Assembly: GCA_964590225.1 (NCBI GenBank)
Contig: CAZPWS010000011.1
Span: 1 to 64,000, forward strand
Source: JAEUSG01 sp964590225
Lineage (GTDB): Bacteria > Fibrobacterota > OXYB2-FULL-49-7 > JAEUSG01
Length of the DNA stretch: 64,000 nt
Direction: 5' to 3'
Below, in pieces: positions 9,223-18,247 of the stretch; the first letter of the stretch is position 1, and every line of letters starts with the position of its first letter. The notes beneath the pieces are model-generated. The model made no database searches and was not told the DNA's origin. It saw only the letters and a program-made list of their open reading frames with translations. Made by a program: the position numbers and the translations under genes.

Positions 9223-12081
9223 CTATACAAAAAGTTTTATTTCGACCCGCTCTTTACCCTCAAGAGAGAATATTTCCGTCTGGTTATCTCCACTCTCTTT
9301 CCCCCTCTTTGGAGCCACTGTCACGGTAAGAGCTATTTTGTCGTACAAACCCTTACTGTTTTTGCGGTGTATAATGCGCTTGAATACCATCTCTTTTTTT
9401 AATTCCGAAGGAAGTATGGGGGCTATTTCAATGTCCGGTTTATCCGGGTCATGTAGATTAAGTGAAACTCCGGCGATTTTCTGGAAAATTTCTACAATCC
9501 AGTCAACCGATCCAGAAAGGCCAAAATACATTCCTTTCCCATAGTGTGGGTCATCCCTGTCAGATACATATGATGTGCTTGGAGTTTCAAACGGACCACA
9601 TAGAGACTCATCGCGTAGGGCAGACATCATCGGTTTAAACTGCTTCCACACAGTATCCACCTCACCGGCAATAGATAACCTATACCTGTGCATCATTACC
9701 TGACAGTGGTGATACTCACCATTTTCTGCGGTACCGACAGGCAGCACCCCCATCCTTCCGGCAAGCTCAATAGAGCGCTGGTTATTTGCGATAGGTTTTG
9801 TGAACATCACAAGTCCAAGTTTTTCATCAAAAAACAGCTTGTCGGTTGTTCGTAATACCTTTGAAATTATTTCACCGCCATTGTTTACTTCCGGCAACCA
9901 ATCCCGTTTGGTGTTAATCATCTCGATGCAATATGCCTGACAATTAAGCTCTCTTCTGTTTATGCTATCAAAGTCTCTATTTTTGAGAGAGCCAAGTGTA
10001 TAACCTGTTTCACCATTTTTGTAATTTGGCACAGACCCATCAAGGTGGAACTCATGGATACAATTGAGGAAGCCGGAGTTAAAAGAGTCCGGACCATCTT
10101 CGTATGCCCATTTAATAATATTGGTTCGTAGTGCTGCTGCAAAATTTTTCAAAACTGAAAGGTCAACAAATAATGAATTATTTCGTAAGGAATCAGCAAT
10201 ATGCCTACTTTCAAGAACATCCACAACCTCAACAATAGTCAAAAACAGATGAGCAGAAAGCCTTGTTTGTACTCCCCTACCCTTTCCCCTTGTTGACGCA
10301 TCTCCTACAACCGAAGTTCCAAACATATCAATGGGATCACACCAGTCGCCGTAAAGAATTTGCGCCATACCATACGGCGAATCGTCTGCATGCCGCTTAA
10401 AGCAAAGTAAAACTTCTTCTATTACTTTCACAATGGGCAATACCCTCTCACCGCCGATAATCCCTGATACTTCGGGTTTTTCAGGATTTGTTAATTTTAT
10501 GGTGCCAACGGATTCAAATAGTATATCGGTATCTCCCGTTTCCTTGATATACATACAAAGAGAGTTTAACAACCATAATGGGCTATCGGTATAGGGTCTG
10601 TTATCGTTTTTAATCTCGATGGTGCGATTGTTCCATGAGCTCGGATATTGCCGGGGGAACATTCCATGCAGCTTTTCTTTGAGTGTAAGCGGTCGCTCGT
10701 CTTTTTTTGGAAAGGAGTCTGTCGTCTGATAGGTAAACCCAAGTGCGTAAACAAGGTCGTCTCTAACGCGGCCGGGATCCTCCTTCATTTTAGGCCACAT
10801 ATCCTGCCCCCGATCCCGTGTCCCAAGTTCAATACCATCAGCCAATTTAGCGCCATGCGCACGACAATTTTCGTACAGCTCCTTTACGCCAGTCCAGACT
10901 GAATTAGCATACTCCGATACCGCTTTTTCCGCTGGCAATTGTAGTTCAAAGGGGGGAAAATAGTTTTCCGCTTTATCTTTTTTTGCAGCTTTTATATTGT
11001 AAACTTCTGAATTAATATTCGTTACCTTGAGAAGAGAACCTGTTGCTTTTCTAAAACTCTTTTCCATCGCACTAAAAGTAGGTTCAGTATGACCAGCTTC
11101 CATTCGGTATTTCTCGTTGATTGCATTGTTGTCGATATAAAGTAAATACTGCTGTAAATCTGCACTTTTTTTAGGCGCAAGAGAAAAAGAAAATCCCGAT
11201 GCACCTATCGCAGCAGTAGCAAACCTATTAATTCGCGTACCCGCACCCCCCTTTACCATTTCCCCCTTTAACACAGAGGCTGGCAAAAGCACCGAAATAG
11301 AAGTATCGCCAACAAAGGTAGAATAATCGCTTGTAGAAGCTATATGGGTAAGATTATTGTATTCACTATGAAGCCTCTTTATTTGCACAATCTCACTATA
11401 TGGAACCCGTGCAGTCATTATAATATCTTTTTCCGTAACAGGCGCTCCACAGTCGTACCAGATTTCTTTATTGTACACAAATTTCTGTGTACCATGCAGT
11501 GACGAGTAGGACCAAAGTTGGCCGTTAATTTTCGTACTTCCTCTGTTAAATATCGCCGCTGACCTTACAATAGCCGGTCCCTTTGAGGTGTACACAAGCG
11601 ACAGTTTAACAGCCGTCTCAAATGTAGAATTAAAGATTTTAAAGGCTGAACAGTACCACATTGCCCTTTCAGGATCGCCAACCTTTACTATCTTTGTTGA
11701 AATAGGAATACAACCGAAATTAATAGCAGGATTCATAAGAGAAACAATTTTTAGCTCTTTCCCACGGTTTAATCGCAGCCAAAGATTGGTGGATGGAACT
11801 CCAACCTCCCGTTTTTCAACCGGATCAAAATGGGAATCAAGCACCTTAACATCCATGCCATCTTTCAGCTTAACAGTGAACCCGACACTGCCATTAGACA
11901 TGAAAGTAGCGGTCGCATTTAGTATATTGTCAACAATAACGGATGGACACCCTGATGGATGCGCATTGTATATTACCTCGCTTGCAGGACCATACCCGCC
12001 GAGACGATTAACCCTGTGGACAACCTTAAGTGAAAGAATTCTGTTTGCCTCAGCTAAGAATCCATTTTGTTTGTCTGCCAT
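9223..12081 (-). CDS. GH94-family glycoside phosphorylase (cellobiose/chitobiose phosphorylase-like)
   Basis: Protein of 952 residues without a signal peptide. It has the family layout: an N-terminal beta-sandwich (about 1-330), a linker and an (alpha/alpha)6 barrel. YGDWCDPIDMFG near residue 579 matches the GDWND region that carries the catalytic Asp of GH94, and ELGTRDRGQDMWP (about 420) matches the sugar-binding barrel segment. Family members cleave beta-linked disaccharides or oligosaccharides with phosphate in the cytoplasm, giving a sugar-1-phosphate. The replacement of Asn by Cys in GDWCD and the length (cellobiose phosphorylase is about 810) argue against a simple cellobiose phosphorylase call. 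It sits 18 bases from the carboxynorspermidine-synthase-like gene, with no transporter nearby. Confidence 0.85.
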   Translation of the reverse strand: MADKQNGFLAEANRILSLKVVHRVNRLGGYGPASEVIYNAHPSGCPSVIVDNILNATATFMSNGSVGFTVKLKDGMDVKVLDSHFDPVEKREVGVPSTNLWLRLNRGKELKIVSLMNPAINFGCIPISTKIVKVGDPERAMWYCSAFKIFNSTFETAVKLSLVYTSKGPAIVRSAAIFNRGSTKINGQLWSYSSLHGTQKFVYNKEIWYDCGAPVTEKDIIMTARVPYSEIVQIKRLHSEYNNLTHIASTSDYSTFVGDTSISVLLPASVLKGEMVKGGAGTRINRFATAAIGASGFSFSLAPKKSADLQQYLLYIDNNAINEKYRMEAGHTEPTFSAMEKSFRKATGSLLKVTNINSEVYNIKAAKKDKAENYFPPFELQLPAEKAVSEYANSVWTGVKELYENCRAHGAKLADGIELGTRDRGQDMWPKMKEDPGRVRDDLVYALGFTYQTTDSFPKKDERPLTLKEKLHGMFPRQYPSSWNNRTIEIKNDNRPYTDSPLWLLNSLCMYIKETGDTDILFESVGTIKLTNPEKPEVSGIIGGERVLPIVKVIEEVLLCFKRHADDSPYGMAQILYGDWCDPIDMFGTSVVGDASTRGKGRGVQTRLSAHLFLTIVEVVDVLESRHIADSLRNNSLFVDLSVLKNFAAALRTNIIKWAYEDGPDSFNSGFLNCIHEFHLDGSVPNYKNGETGYTLGSLKNRDFDSINRRELNCQAYCIEMINTKRDWLPEVNNGGEIISKVLRTTDKLFFDEKLGLVMFTKPIANNQRSIELAGRMGVLPVGTAENGEYHHCQVMMHRYRLSIAGEVDTVWKQFKPMMSALRDESLCGPFETPSTSYVSDRDDPHYGKGMYFGLSGSVDWIVEIFQKIAGVSLNLHDPDKPDIEIAPILPSELKKEMVFKRIIHRKNSKGLYDKIALTVTVAPKRGKESGDNQTEIFSLEGKERVEIKLFV

Positions 12082-12882
12082 TTATGCACCCTTATTAAAT
12101 CCTGAAGTTAACGCAATAAACCGTTCCTGAAGTTTGTAGTTAGTCGCAAGAAAGGTCTCTCTATAAAGATTATCGTTGGCACCAAAAAAATCGCCACAAA
12201 AACCGCCCGCCTCTTTTACAATAAGCTGCCCAGCTGCAACATCCCACGGTTTAAGCTGGAGCTCGTAAAAGGCTTCTGCCCGTCCGCAAGCAACAGAGAC
12301 AAGATCGAGTGCTGCCGAACCTTCGCGCCTGTGGTCGCTCACCGCATTTTGAACACGCCCATACAAGGAGGCAAAAGCATTAACAATGTCACTATTCTGA
12401 CGAAATGGCGTTCCAAATAAAACCAGTGCGTTTCGCAAATCCGCAGTTTCAGAGACTATAATTTTCTTGCCATCAAGAAAAGCCCCTTTGCCATTAAGCG
12501 CCGTGAATAGTTCATTGTGCATCACATCCATTACAAGGGCAGCAGAAAGAACCCCTTTTATTTCCGCAGCAATCGATACAGAGAAGCGGTGATGCATACG
12601 AAGGTAGTTAGTTGTTCCGTCAAGCGGATCGATTATCCATCGCACATCTCCGCATCCATTTTGTTCAGCCATGCCTTCTTCAGTTAAAAAAGTGTGATCT
12701 GTAAATTGGCTGAGGATGGTATTTACAATGGCTTTTTCGGCCTCTTTATCAACAAAAGAGACGAAGTCATTTTTCGCCTTTATCTCGATCTGAGTCTGAT
12801 CAACCTTTCCATAATGCTTTAGCAGCACAACCCTTGCTGCTAAAGCGGCTTGTTCCGCAACTTTTAGTAAATCGTCATTCAT
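12082..12882 (-). CDS. Inositol monophosphatase family protein (SuhB-like)
   Basis: Protein of 266 residues, a normal size for the family. The metal-binding motifs are all present: LTEEG (Glu ligand), WIIDPLDGTTNYLR (DPLDGT core) and WDVAAGQLIVKEAGG near the C-terminus. Such enzymes remove phosphate from inositol-1-phosphate or related sugar or nucleotide phosphates; in Escherichia coli SuhB also takes part in rRNA transcription complexes. The gene abuts the GH94 gene, whose start follows its stop directly, so they are likely co-translated. That hints at a sugar-phosphate substrate, but this is inference. Confidence 0.88.
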   Translation of the reverse strand: MNDDLLKVAEQAALAARVVLLKHYGKVDQTQIEIKAKNDFVSFVDKEAEKAIVNTILSQFTDHTFLTEEGMAEQNGCGDVRWIIDPLDGTTNYLRMHHRFSVSIAAEIKGVLSAALVMDVMHNELFTALNGKGAFLDGKKIIVSETADLRNALVLFGTPFRQNSDIVNAFASLYGRVQNAVSDHRREGSAALDLVSVACGRAEAFYELQLKPWDVAAGQLIVKEAGGFCGDFFGANDNLYRETFLATNYKLQERFIALTSGFNKGA

Positions 12883-12900
12883 TTATTATGGTTCCATGCT

Positions 12901-14019
12901 TTATGCTACGGAATATTTTGAAGCGACATCATTAATTGCTTTTTTATAAACCTTTTGCGCCTGTCTATACCAGAACTCATACTGCCCAGCACCAGCCTGC
13001 TTGCCTGGATCAGCACCCGCTTTTCTAAACGCATCGATCAAGTTAAGCAACTGTGGCTGTTTACCTCTGCACACTTCCACAACAAGAAGGTAGTAGTACG
13101 ACTGCCAAATTCTATCCGGTATATCTTGAGGGGGGAAACGGATACAGTCTTTAAAACTCATTTCCGCTTTTTCAAGCAACTCGCTATCTTTTTTAGCGCC
13201 ATTCATAAAATTATAAACAAGAAAATGGGCAAGTCCGACCTCATAAAAACGGTTTATACCTCTATCAAAGGAGGTTGCAGTAATGCAATCGGCACATAAC
13301 CGATAAGCGTAATCGAGATGTTCCCTATCCGCAAAAAAAGAAAGATAATCCCCCTGTTCAACGCCGATTTTTGCAAGCATATCCTTTCTTCTGTTTGTGC
13401 TTTTTATAAGTAGCGTCCGTGCATCTGATGAATATATAGGCGGAAATTCCTGTCCTTCAGAGTGACAAATGAAATCTTCCTTATAAAACGATGTCAAAAG
13501 ACATTCGCTGCACATTATAAGGGTATCACGATAAAAATCGATCTCTTCGTCTGTTGTACTATTTACAGCTACGGGCAGAAGCGAATGTTCTTTCCAAATA
13601 AACTTGATGGCTTGCTGGTTTAGAAATTCACTTGGGAAATCGGTATTATGACACACTGGACACTCAATAGTTGCATTAACCCAGTGAGTCCCCTTTCTTA
13701 CACTGCCATAAACGGAAGCGCCAGCATCTCCATCAACTAAGGAAATATTTGGCAAAACCCTGCAAAATTGTTCGGCAAGTTCAGCCGAACCACAAAGAAT
13801 AGAAAACGAAACGCCCTGCTTTTCCAGAGTATTATACACATTGTTAATTAGTTTAAAGCCAACGCTATCAACACTCTTTACTCTCGACAGGTCAAGCAAT
13901 ACAGAGTTTCCAGAACGGACATCAGATAGCATCGTTGTAAAGAACGATTTTACCTGAACAAGATTTTTTAAATCAAATGAAAATTCTGGTCTGAGTGTTT
14001 TAAACTTTTTTGTATCCAT
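12901..14019 (-). CDS. STAS domain fused to a DUF2225-like zinc-ribbon/helical protein
   Basis: Protein of 372 residues. Residues 10-105 form a STAS domain like anti-sigma factor antagonists, with VDS at 50-52, Ser52 being in the position phosphorylated in SpoIIAA. Residues 120-340 resemble DUF2225: paired cysteines (CPVCHN near 138, CSEC near 187) suggest a zinc site. These are followed by helical repeats like TPRs (for example FLVYNFMNGAKKDSELLEKAE). The combination suggests a regulatory or scaffold role responding to a partner-switching kinase, but no kinase or phosphatase gene is adjacent. It follows thiL by 60 bases and precedes the phosphatase gene by 18 bases. Confidence 0.75.
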   Translation of the reverse strand: MDTKKFKTLRPEFSFDLKNLVQVKSFFTTMLSDVRSGNSVLLDLSRVKSVDSVGFKLINNVYNTLEKQGVSFSILCGSAELAEQFCRVLPNISLVDGDAGASVYGSVRKGTHWVNATIECPVCHNTDFPSEFLNQQAIKFIWKEHSLLPVAVNSTTDEEIDFYRDTLIMCSECLLTSFYKEDFICHSEGQEFPPIYSSDARTLLIKSTNRRKDMLAKIGVEQGDYLSFFADREHLDYAYRLCADCITATSFDRGINRFYEVGLAHFLVYNFMNGAKKDSELLEKAEMSFKDCIRFPPQDIPDRIWQSYYYLLVVEVCRGKQPQLLNLIDAFRKAGADPGKQAGAGQYEFWYRQAQKVYKKAINDVASKYSVA

Positions 14020-14079
14020 ATACTCTTTGGTAATTTCTTAACAACAGGACGAGTAAAATATAAGTGATGTATTTTACAT

Positions 14080-15078
14080 TCACCAAGACAAATGGTTGTA
14101 TCCGCTGCGAGCCAAATCCACCAAACCCATTGTTCCTGTTTGCAATAGTTTAACAGAAGGCCTGTTTGATTTTTTCTTCACAACACCAATCCTGAAACAT
14201 TCACAACATGGTTTCCAGTCTGGAGAGGCGGTAAACAGTAGTTCGTATTCCTCACCGCTTTTTAAAGCGAGAGAAAGGGAGGATTCACCAATTAATTGTG
14301 CAACTTTTTTTAGTTCGCCCTCACAACCAATTTTTTCTGCCTCCACCTCAATTTGTACTCCTGACGACTCGGCAATATGCCATAATTCGGAGGAGAGGCC
14401 ATCGCTTATGTCGATCATAGCGTGAACCTTCTTTTCTCTTCCAAGCAGCTCTCCTTTTAAGCAGGGCAAAGGCATGATGTGTTTTTTTATGGCATTTTTT
14501 GCTGCTCTTGTTCTGAATTTTACCTGCTTATTATCCTCCTTCATAAGTAGGCGAAGACCTGATTCCGACATTCCGACGCTACCAGTTAAATAAACGATAT
14601 CGCCTGCCTTCGCCATCGACCGCATTTTAAGTGAAGAGCGGTCAACCACCCCACACACAGTTATAGTCGCCGAAAAATGGTCAGACGGGGACCTAACTGT
14701 ATCTCCCCCTGCCACCACAGCTCCACATAAATCGGAGATATATTTCATACCCTTATAGAATTTGAGAATTTCCCTTTCGGCCAATCCAAACGGAACGGAT
14801 ATTGCCGAAAACAAGTAGTCACCACCGCCCCCCATCGCATACATATCACTAATGGCTCCACTTGCAGCTTTTATACCAGCCTCGTAAAAAGAGGACCACT
14901 TCCTTGTGAAATGGATTTCCTCCACAAAGGAATCTGTTGAGACAATTAATGCCTTTCTATTCGGCAAAGGAATAACTGCGGTATCATCGCCTATGCCCAT
15001 ATAATACATAGAATTACAACAAACACCTCTTGTAAGTAGTGAGGATATTTTTTTAATTAAACCAAATTCGTTTTTCAT
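14080..15078 (-). CDS. thiL: Thiamine-monophosphate kinase
   Basis: Protein of 332 residues that phosphorylates thiamine monophosphate to the active cofactor thiamine diphosphate, using ATP, in the cytoplasm. The AIR-synthase-like fold is marked by MGIGDDTAVI near the start (Mg-ATP Asp residues), VVAGGDTVRS, the LTGSVGMSESGL loop and MIDISDGLSSEL. Length fits the family. The gene is divergent from the small motility gene at 15149. No other thiamine genes are seen here, which is common for thiL. Confidence 0.93.
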   Translation of the reverse strand: MKNEFGLIKKISSLLTRGVCCNSMYYMGIGDDTAVIPLPNRKALIVSTDSFVEEIHFTRKWSSFYEAGIKAASGAISDMYAMGGGGDYLFSAISVPFGLAEREILKFYKGMKYISDLCGAVVAGGDTVRSPSDHFSATITVCGVVDRSSLKMRSMAKAGDIVYLTGSVGMSESGLRLLMKEDNKQVKFRTRAAKNAIKKHIMPLPCLKGELLGREKKVHAMIDISDGLSSELWHIAESSGVQIEVEAEKIGCEGELKKVAQLIGESSLSLALKSGEEYELLFTASPDWKPCCECFRIGVVKKKSNRPSVKLLQTGTMGLVDLARSGYNHLSW

Positions 15079-15096
15079 ATAACTTTAACTTTTTCT

Positions 15097-15124
15097 TTAA
15101 GTGCTACCACTTATTAACCGATAG
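15097..15124 (+). promoter_or_regulatory. Putative sigma-28 (FliA-type) promoter for the YjfB-like gene
   Basis: TTAAGTGC (15097-15104), a 12-base spacer and ACCGATAG (15117-15124) resemble the sigma-28 consensus TAAAGTTT-N11-GCCGATAA. The -10 half (CCGATA) is strong and the -35 half matches about five of eight bases. It lies about 25 bases before the start codon of a motility-protein homologue, which supports the call. The spacer is one base longer than usual. Confidence 0.5.
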
Positions 15125-15148
15125 ATTGAAGTAAAGGGGGGCATAGCT

Positions 15149-15316
15149 ATGGATTTAGGCGCAATAGCATTAAACAATTCTTCGGCAGCACAAAACGAGA
15201 TATCAATAGCGCTTTTAAAAAAGGCGCAAGATATTTCAAAAACAGAGGCGTCCCAATTGATTGAGTCGGTAGCTGTCGCTTCGCCGAAAAACGGCAAGAT
15301 CGATTTATTAGCATAA
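15149..15316 (+). CDS. YjfB-like putative motility protein (55 residues)
   Basis: Small protein (MDLGAIALNNSSAAQNEISI...) whose pattern matches the YjfB family (PF14070), short proteins associated with motility regulons in Bacillus and many flagellated bacteria. The shared features are an N-terminal MDxxAxAxxxS stretch, a central LLKKAxD segment, and a helix ending before a short polar tail. A strong Shine-Dalgarno (AAAGGGGGG) lies about 6 bases before the ATG, and a sigma-28-like promoter lies just upstream. It is encoded on the opposite strand between thiL and sppA, ending 7 bases from the sppA stop. Biochemical function of the family is unknown. Confidence 0.78.
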   Translation: MDLGAIALNNSSAAQNEISIALLKKAQDISKTEASQLIESVAVASPKNGKIDLLA

Positions 15317-15323
15317 TCTTTGT

Positions 15324-17618
15324 TTACCTCAGGTGAAAACGATAGGGCATGATGGCAAGCATGGAGCCGTCGCGCGCCATTTCTGTAACCGCCCCTAGAA
15401 TTCTTCGCTTCACTTTGGCCTCGCCACCCGAAAGTTCCGCAAAAAACCCCCTCGGTTTAGGATATAAGTCTATTCCAATAGGTGCAGCTTCATCAAATCC
15501 CGCCCTAACTTTAGCACTGTTTATAGCCTCCGCAAGTCCCCCTATCTCGTCTATCAACCCCCTCGCTAATGCCTGCTCGCCACTAAATACCCTTCCCCTT
15601 CCAAGTACATTAGCGCTGTCCTTTGATATGTTACGCCCCTCAGCCACCCTGTTTAGGAACCCCGAGTAAAATTCCTCAAGCGAAGCCTGCATAGTGGTCA
15701 CCTGTTCCTCTGAAAACTCTTTATAATCAGAAAACAGATCAGCATTTCTGCCAAATGTAATTAACTCTTTTTTTATGCCAAATTTATCGTACAGCCCCTT
15801 TAGTACAAATTTCCCTGCAAAGACGCCTATACTACCAATAACCGCCCCCTCACCTGCAAAAATGGCATCGGCTCCCGCCATAACGAAATATCCACCAGAA
15901 GCGGCAACATCTCCAACAGAGGCTACAACAGGCTTCCCACTCTCACGAAGCCTTTTAACTTCACGCCAAATCTGATCGGATGCAGAACCCGATCCCCCTG
16001 GGCTATTAACACGCAGCACGACGCCCTTCACCCGTTTATCTTTCCGAATTTTGGCAAGTATATCACAAATCGTACGGGAACCGACAAAGCTTTCTCCGGA
16101 GAAAAAATCGGTAAATGACTCACCATTGACTATTGTCCCTTCAATTACAACAATAGCAATTTTGCTACCTCCGCTCCACTCCCTTTTATAGTATGAGCGG
16201 TTACGCAAATTTACAGGCCGTTCCCTTTTCGGAGCCAATTCTTCGAAAATATCTCTATAATAACCGATTTCATTAATCAGCCCTATTGAGCAGGCCTCGG
16301 AAAGCGGTATTGACCCTCTGTCAAGTACAGCAGCAAAAGTATCTCTATCGACTCCCCTATCAGTTACAATGTTATCAATGAAATGGTTATACCACGAAGA
16401 CAACAACATAATTTCATTTTCACGAAACTTGGCCGACATCGAATCGTCGGTAAAGACTTCAGGATAGTTTTTATACTCTCCCACCCTTAGAAAATTAGCT
16501 TTAACTCCAAGCTTATCAAAAAGTCCCTTATAAAACGAAACTTCCGCGCCAATGCCAGTCATAACCCAGGGTGATAACGGTTCAACTATTATTCTGTCCG
16601 CAGCAGCAGCAAGGTAGTACGAACTTGGTTCAACACTTTCAAGACAGGCCGTTATCCGTTTGTTTACAAGCCTTAAATCTTTTATGGCACTGCGGATTTC
16701 GTCAAGCATGCCAAAACCGGCTCTAATTTGGCCTATTCTTAGGATTATTTGTCCAATGTCCTCATCTCTCGCGCCATTTCTGAGCTGAATTAAAATATCG
16801 CTAAGCCTTTGCGCGCCTCCTCCAAACAGCGAAAAATCGGATGCCCCATCTGTTAACACTCCACTAATTTCAATTACTGCCACTTTACGCGGTCCGTTAA
16901 CAACAGGTTCTTTGCGGTCCTTGCCCATCCATAACGCAATGGAACCATTTTTACCAGCACCATCAAGTGGATGCGAATAGCCAAATTCAGAGTTGGATAG
17001 AGAGAAAGAAAGAGCAGCATTCCATTTGTTATCGTCAGGGGAATAGGCCGCCTGAAGTGCCATACCATTTAAATCAAGGGCAAGTGTAATAGCCGTACCA
17101 TTAAAAGCCGCATCAAGGTATTTTGATGATGCGCCTATTGTCACAATATTTACTGGTCTAACAGCAACACCGCATTGAAGGATATGGGCTCCTCCTGCAC
17201 CAATCAATCCATCCGTTGTAATCCCAAGAGAAAGCCACTGAACTGGGCGGAACAGCGTTCCTATGTCAAATTGATAACTTGAATTGGAGACTAATCTGTT
17301 TTGAATAAAGCCAAGTCGTGTTCCAAAGGAAAGAGCTTTCGATGTACGATGCCCTGTACTGAAAAAGAATGCATCCGTCTCCTTTTCTCTTCTAAAGCCC
17401 ATGCCCACCAGACCTGTAGCTATCGCGGCCTCAATGAGAGAATCCTGCGCAAGAGAGGAATGTAGCGCTATATTGGCCCCTCTGCCTTCTGCGAGTCCGG
17501 CAGGGTTAACTATGACAGATAACGCATCGTCTCTAATGGCCGGCGAATTATTTAAAACTGAGGACGAAATAATTGAAACGAACATCAACACAAAGAGCAG
17601 AATCTTCTTTTTACTCAT
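15324..17618 (-). CDS. sppA: SppA-type signal peptide peptidase with N-terminal barrel-like domain
   Basis: Protein of 764 residues. A signal peptide (residues 1-22) is followed by about 210 residues of amphipathic beta strands with VNPAGLAEG, the typical opening of PorV/FadL-like outer-membrane proteins. From about 245 onward it is a double-domain 67-kDa-type SppA. The catalytic Lys is in GEYKNYPE (about 382) and the Ser in VAASGGYF (about 574), so the dyad is intact. Ordinary SppA is anchored in the inner membrane by one helix; here the expected anchor is replaced by the barrel-like domain, suggesting an outer-membrane or periplasmic protease. The peptidase assignment is firm; location is inference. 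AAAAGGAAA serves as Shine-Dalgarno. Confidence 0.88.
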   Translation of the reverse strand: MSKKKILLFVLMFVSIISSSVLNNSPAIRDDALSVIVNPAGLAEGRGANIALHSSLAQDSLIEAAIATGLVGMGFRREKETDAFFFSTGHRTSKALSFGTRLGFIQNRLVSNSSYQFDIGTLFRPVQWLSLGITTDGLIGAGGAHILQCGVAVRPVNIVTIGASSKYLDAAFNGTAITLALDLNGMALQAAYSPDDNKWNAALSFSLSNSEFGYSHPLDGAGKNGSIALWMGKDRKEPVVNGPRKVAVIEISGVLTDGASDFSLFGGGAQRLSDILIQLRNGARDEDIGQIILRIGQIRAGFGMLDEIRSAIKDLRLVNKRITACLESVEPSSYYLAAAADRIIVEPLSPWVMTGIGAEVSFYKGLFDKLGVKANFLRVGEYKNYPEVFTDDSMSAKFRENEIMLLSSWYNHFIDNIVTDRGVDRDTFAAVLDRGSIPLSEACSIGLINEIGYYRDIFEELAPKRERPVNLRNRSYYKREWSGGSKIAIVVIEGTIVNGESFTDFFSGESFVGSRTICDILAKIRKDKRVKGVVLRVNSPGGSGSASDQIWREVKRLRESGKPVVASVGDVAASGGYFVMAGADAIFAGEGAVIGSIGVFAGKFVLKGLYDKFGIKKELITFGRNADLFSDYKEFSEEQVTTMQASLEEFYSGFLNRVAEGRNISKDSANVLGRGRVFSGEQALARGLIDEIGGLAEAINSAKVRAGFDEAAPIGIDLYPKPRGFFAELSGGEAKVKRRILGAVTEMARDGSMLAIMPYRFHLR

Positions 17619-17752
17619 TTAATTTCCTTTTCTATGTAAAATACAAAATCAAGCTTTCCGTAAAATTCATTTTCTTTATCTTGCATATCGACCTGCAATA
17701 CAGAAATATTTTGACTGCTTTTTTAAATTGCAGAAAATTTTAAGGAGGTTCC

Positions 17753-18217
17753 GTGCAAATATCAGAATTACTCACTGCTTCATCAATAGTGATACCTTTG
17801 CGCTCCACCGACAGAGATGGTATAATAGCTGAGCTGGTTAAAGCCGCCCCCTTCAGCAGAAGCCATATCAATGAAGAAACAGTCGTAAAGGCCGTCATTG
17901 AACGAGAAAATGTTACAAGTACCGGCATAGGAGATGGCGTGGCCATTCCACATGCAAAATGTGATATAAAAGAAGAATTGTTAATGTCGGTTGGCGTGGC
18001 GGATAATCCAATAGAGTTCGCAGCAATCGACAATAAACCGGCCAGAATATTCTTCATGCTCTTGTCACGCAAGGATGTTTCCGGTCTGCACATTAAAATG
18101 CTCGCCAAGATTGCAAAGCTTGCAAGACTCGATAATTTCAGGGAAGGTGTGCTTCTTTGTAAAAACGCAGCTGAACTACTTGAATTGTTCAGAAAAGAGG
18201 AAGCTGCTATTCTGTAA
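17753..18217 (+). CDS. ptsN: PTS IIA protein, fructose/nitrogen type (PtsN-like)
   Basis: Protein of 154 residues with the IIA-Fru/Ntr signature TGIGDGVAIPHAK; His67 is the predicted phosphorylation site. The size and absence of fused IIB/IIC domains fit a regulatory PtsN-type protein more than a sugar transporter subunit. It starts at GTG 17753, preceded by AAGGAGG at ideal spacing. It is followed 30 bases later by gltX, so the operon links phosphotransfer regulation with tRNA charging. No EI or HPr gene is in the window. Confidence 0.87.
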   Translation: MQISELLTASSIVIPLRSTDRDGIIAELVKAAPFSRSHINEETVVKAVIERENVTSTGIGDGVAIPHAKCDIKEELLMSVGVADNPIEFAAIDNKPARIFFMLLSRKDVSGLHIKMLAKIAKLARLDNFREGVLLCKNAAELLELFRKEEAAIL

Positions 18218-18247
18218 CGAAATAGCTGTCAAATTCGGAGGTTAATT

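Noticed and set aside
8980..9402. Plus-strand frames of 130-140 codons opposite the dehydrogenase and GH94 genes
   Set aside because: They are antisense to two well-supported enzymes, and their low-complexity composition is typical of shadow translation.
11588..12130. 180-codon frame on the plus strand opposite the GH94 gene
   Set aside because: Antisense shadow of a clearly coding region; no Shine-Dalgarno or family motif.
15097..15297. 66-codon minus-strand frame between thiL and sppA
   Set aside because: The opposite strand encodes the YjfB-like protein with a strong Shine-Dalgarno and promoter, and the minus frame has neither.
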